A stretch of 64,000 nucleotides of DNA, from contig NC_071333.1 in the NCBI RefSeq assembly GCF_010183535.1, positions 6,508,587-6,572,586 of the forward strand, given 5' to 3'. Within the stretch, counting starts at the first letter, position 1, and every line of letters starts with the position of its first letter. The position numbers and the translations under genes were made by a program. Below the pieces are notes generated by a model. That model searched no databases. It was not told where the DNA came from and was given only the letters and a program-made list of their open reading frames with translations. This DNA comes from Caenorhabditis remanei (taxonomy: Eukaryota > Nematoda > Chromadorea > Rhabditida > Rhabditidae). Shown here piece by piece: positions 60,777 through 64,000 of this stretch.

Positions 60777-63700
60777 ACTGACTCATTTTCATGTTCTTCT
60801 TGTTTCAATTCCTGTTCAGGTTCACACTACCCTTAATTGTTCAACTCAGTTTTCCAGAGACGGGTAACTCCCTAGTTCCAACTAGTCAATATGTACTAAC
60901 TTTTCCATTTCTGTCTTTTCAAACATCACAAAATACACGGTAATTTTCCTCCCGTTCAAAAATAGTCGTATACTTTGATAATAGTTTATCCTAACAAACA
61001 TGAATACTAAAACCCGAGTGGTCTATAATAAAAACCTCTTATTGAACGATACCAATGTTGCCAAAGCCCTCCCCCGTCAGTCCATTTTGTTCTAGTCATT
61101 CCCTCATCTTCTTCTAAGAAGATTCCAGTCTCATACAGTTATTATGAACCATTGGCTTGCCAACTTCTGAAACGTTTTTTTCTAAATTAAAATTGCATTT
61201 TTCATAAATTCCTTTGTACCATTTCACCGTGTTGAAACGGGTTTTCTCAATCGCTCTTACTGAGTCTTGTATAATAAAGATATTTTAAATGTAAATCAGT
61301 TTCTTTCAGCACTAAAAGATTAAAAATCCAGTGATGAAATCATAGCAGATGGTACCACTTAATGAAACTAGAAGATGTTTTCCATTTACTTGAATAGTAT
61401 AAAAACTGACTTGAAGAAGATGGATGATGGACATGAGCGCTCGCAAAATCAAATTCCGTAAAACTCTGCAAGAACGTCTCCATTATTATTTAAAGGAAAA
61501 ATCCACGTGTTTGTGTTTAATAATTTGTTATTTCTGATTTTTTTAAATTCAAACGGAAGTTGATAAAATGCGATTTTTATTGTTTTTGATGGCTTCCAAA
61601 ATCGAAAAAAATTGTATTCCAAATTTAAAACAAGATATTTAAAAAGTTTACTTCCCGAATTCAAAAAAAACTGAAATGCGACAAAATCCTTATTTTTATC
61701 TGTTGTTTTTTCTTTTCAAGATTAGCTTTCCGGATGTGACAAAGACAAATCAACTTTGATTCTGTCTAGAATCTTTTGAATTTCAGAGAACAAGCTTTTT
61801 GAGAAATTTCAATTCCTTTTATCTTTCTTCCGCGTCCCTTTTTACCACTTTTTTTCTTTATTTTAAGAGATAGAAAACACGTCGGAAGTCAAGCTCGTTA
61901 ACTTTTTTGTTTATTTCATTTTCAAATTCTCCGAAACTATCTCCCTCCGTTTTTGTCTTCACTTGGTCCCCGTGACTAGCCTGCCCACCCAATTCAGTGT
62001 TTGTTTTGTTTGCTAGTCAAATGATACCGACCGGGAGTTGGCTTCTCGCTGGCCGTTCTTCCACTCATCATTCAATAAGCATCTCTTTTCCGTTTGTATA
62101 TCTTATTAGATTATTTCATATCTAAACATATGAAACCACACGATTCTCAAAACTCAAATTTTAGTGATTCCGATTTCCGATTTTGATTTCATTCCGTGTC
62201 TTCTCATCGAATTGTTTATTTTAGAACCGTCTTGCCGTTTCGTTTCAAATTACATTACCGAATTCGATTCCATTATACTTTACGGTATATAAAAGGTGTA
62301 CATAAGAAGTCAGTCATCTATGACCACAGAATATTTTGTGTTCTTTCTGACTGCACTCTTACTTCTTCATTTTCTCACGAGGCTCACTCATAAGAATATC
62401 GACTCCAATACCTAATAATCTCTGTCACATAATACTCGGAATAGCTATACATAGACCTTCTCTCTTATCTTCCTGAGAAAATATTCATTTCCTCAGACGT
62501 TCCCCTCCTACTGCTATAATCAATCACTCCCCTCTTCTCCGCACAACTATCAATCAAGAAAGTAGAGAACGGAGACACGAAGGTCTCGCATAATTCAACA
62601 CTGATATCAAATGTCGGCTGGTCACAACAACATCAGTTATAATGTGATAATGATCTCCCTATAATTTCCCAAACTTGCAAACAGTGTTCGGTTTTTGAAC
62701 CAAAACATTTTAACGTCATACCCTCATTTTTTGTTGAAATCAAATCGGAAGTAAGTTTTCGCAATCTGGCCATGTTTCTATGCAACTCGTGACAATCCGA
62801 CTTTCGTTTTCCTCGTTTTTTTCTTCGCTCCCTAACTCACTATATCTCATGATGCTTGTTAATCTCTGCTTGAGATATTCCATCCGTTCCACTTTTCAGT
62901 AGTTTTTTGACGTGAGTAGAGCAGAAACATCGCTACCCGAGCAGGTGTGCATTTTACAGATTTTTCCATCTGTTGTTTTAAAAAAAGGTGTGATGAATGT
63001 AATACCATCTGCCCTAGTGGGAAAAAGTTTCACTACTCGTAGGCGGTTTTGACTATTTGAGATTTTAGTTATATTCATCACCGGTTTTCCGAACGCCATA
63101 TTCTTATTTCTGCTAAATCATTTTCCTTCTAAATGAAAATACGTTTTTTGGTTTACATCTGAAAATTTACATCACAATACTTAACTTCCTTCTTCTCAAT
63201 TGATATTATTACATTCCTTTCAAATCTCTTATGTGCTAAGCATTCCCGCAAGATTTATAACCCATATATAACCCTGAACCGCTTTCTTTTGAAGAGAGGG
63301 TAAGCCGGACCGGAACAATTGACACTGATTAAGAAGAGACAAGCTGTTGTGCGCATGAGCACGCGAGAAACAGCACAGCTCCTCCCAAGAGCAACATGAT
63401 GTTCTTCATGGGTCGGGGGCAAAAGCGTCAACCCAGAATATATATGCAAATCAAAAATCGTGTTATGTGCAACTCTTTTCTTCTTCTCTTTCGCTTCTGC
63501 TTTTTCACTTGACACCCTTTTTTCTTTTTTCATTCAGAGTATACATGTTTTCTTTTCTTTTTCCTTTTCTTATTCTTGTTCTTAGTTTATGGATATCTTC
63601 CAAGTATGACCTCATCGTCTCATCCTGTTTTCACTTTTCCGGCGCTTTTGCTTCTGAATGACTACAAAATAGCTTCTGGAAATGTGCTCTCTGGTGCAGT

Positions 63701-64000
63701 TTGATCTCAGTTAATATTACCAAACTGGCGTGTTTTTTTGTTCATCTTAAGTCCCATTCCTCTTCTTTTTGTGTCGTTTTTTTGGTTGCCTCGTGGTTTC
63801 CGTAGCTTCATTCAATTAAACCAGGTCCTTCCACACCGCCTCTTCATTGGCCATCGTTCTCTGTTCAGACATCATCAATTTTTTCTCTGTTTGGACCTAT
63901 TCTTCCTACCAATTTCCTTTCTCCCGAAATCAATCAATCCGAATTTGTTTTTATTCGTGTGATAGGTTTCAGTTTTGACGGAATTCGTCATTGTTATGAG
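60777..64000. other. 3' UTR and intergenic, no gene seen
   Basis: Starts with the 3' UTR of the pseudokinase gene; AATAAA hexamers occur at about 61024 and 61273. The remainder is AT-rich with pyrimidine runs. Short frames, including a 67-codon minus frame at 62896-63099, have no domain or splice support. Confidence 0.45.

Noticed and set aside
62896..63099. Minus frame of 67 codons near the window end
   Set aside because: Somewhat protein-like, but isolated, short and without splice or promoter signals; too weak to list as a gene.

Overview
This is nematode DNA from the genus Caenorhabditis. Introns are mostly 41-55 nt with TTTCAG-type acceptors. Several genes have a 3' splice site just upstream of the ATG, as expected for spliced-leader trans-splicing. 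There is a cuticle collagen, and an almost exact mir-233 hairpin. The order collagen / CDC50-family gene / alpha-L-fucosidase / mir-233 host gene matches what I recall of the C. elegans X-linked W03G11 region. The mir-233 stem differs from the C. elegans one as I remember it, so I infer an X-linked segment of another Caenorhabditis species. I could not search a database.

Layout. 1-770 (+): 3' end of an AT-hook gene. 1429-6173 (-): two tandem carboxylesterase genes (620 and 607 aa) with matching exon plans, a C-terminal membrane anchor and a lysosomal-type dileucine tail. 6717-7546 (-): small EGF-like membrane protein. 9696-10583 (-): SPK-domain protein. 12093-13722 (-): Cys-loop receptor subunit. 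14012-15539 (+): CDC50/TMEM30 flippase subunit. 15810-15882 (+): tRNA-Lys(CTT). 16005-16850 (-): cuticle collagen. 17755-20352 (+): GH29 alpha-L-fucosidase. 20353-34726: about 14 kb largely non-coding, with two likely upstream exons of the next gene near 24.5 kb. 34779-36941 (+): the mir-233 host gene. 39600-42000 (+): GPR180/TMEM145-type seven-helix protein. 42472-43978 (-): second, divergent Cys-loop receptor subunit. 43979-55165: 11 kb regulatory-type gap. 55166-60776 (+): receptor-like pseudokinase. 60777-64000: non-coding.

Splice models for the esterases, EGF protein, SPK protein, both channels, CDC50, fucosidase, GPR180-like and pseudokinase genes all close in frame over their full length when exon lengths are summed, which is strong internal support. 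The genes do not form one pathway. Two themes recur: membrane or secretory-route proteins (esterases, flippase subunit, fucosidase, receptors), and very long non-coding flanks at the mir-233 host and the pseudokinase. The most interesting points are the esterase pair with tails predicted to sort them to lysosome-related organelles, the pseudokinase, and the possible membrane-anchored N-terminus of the mir-233 host.
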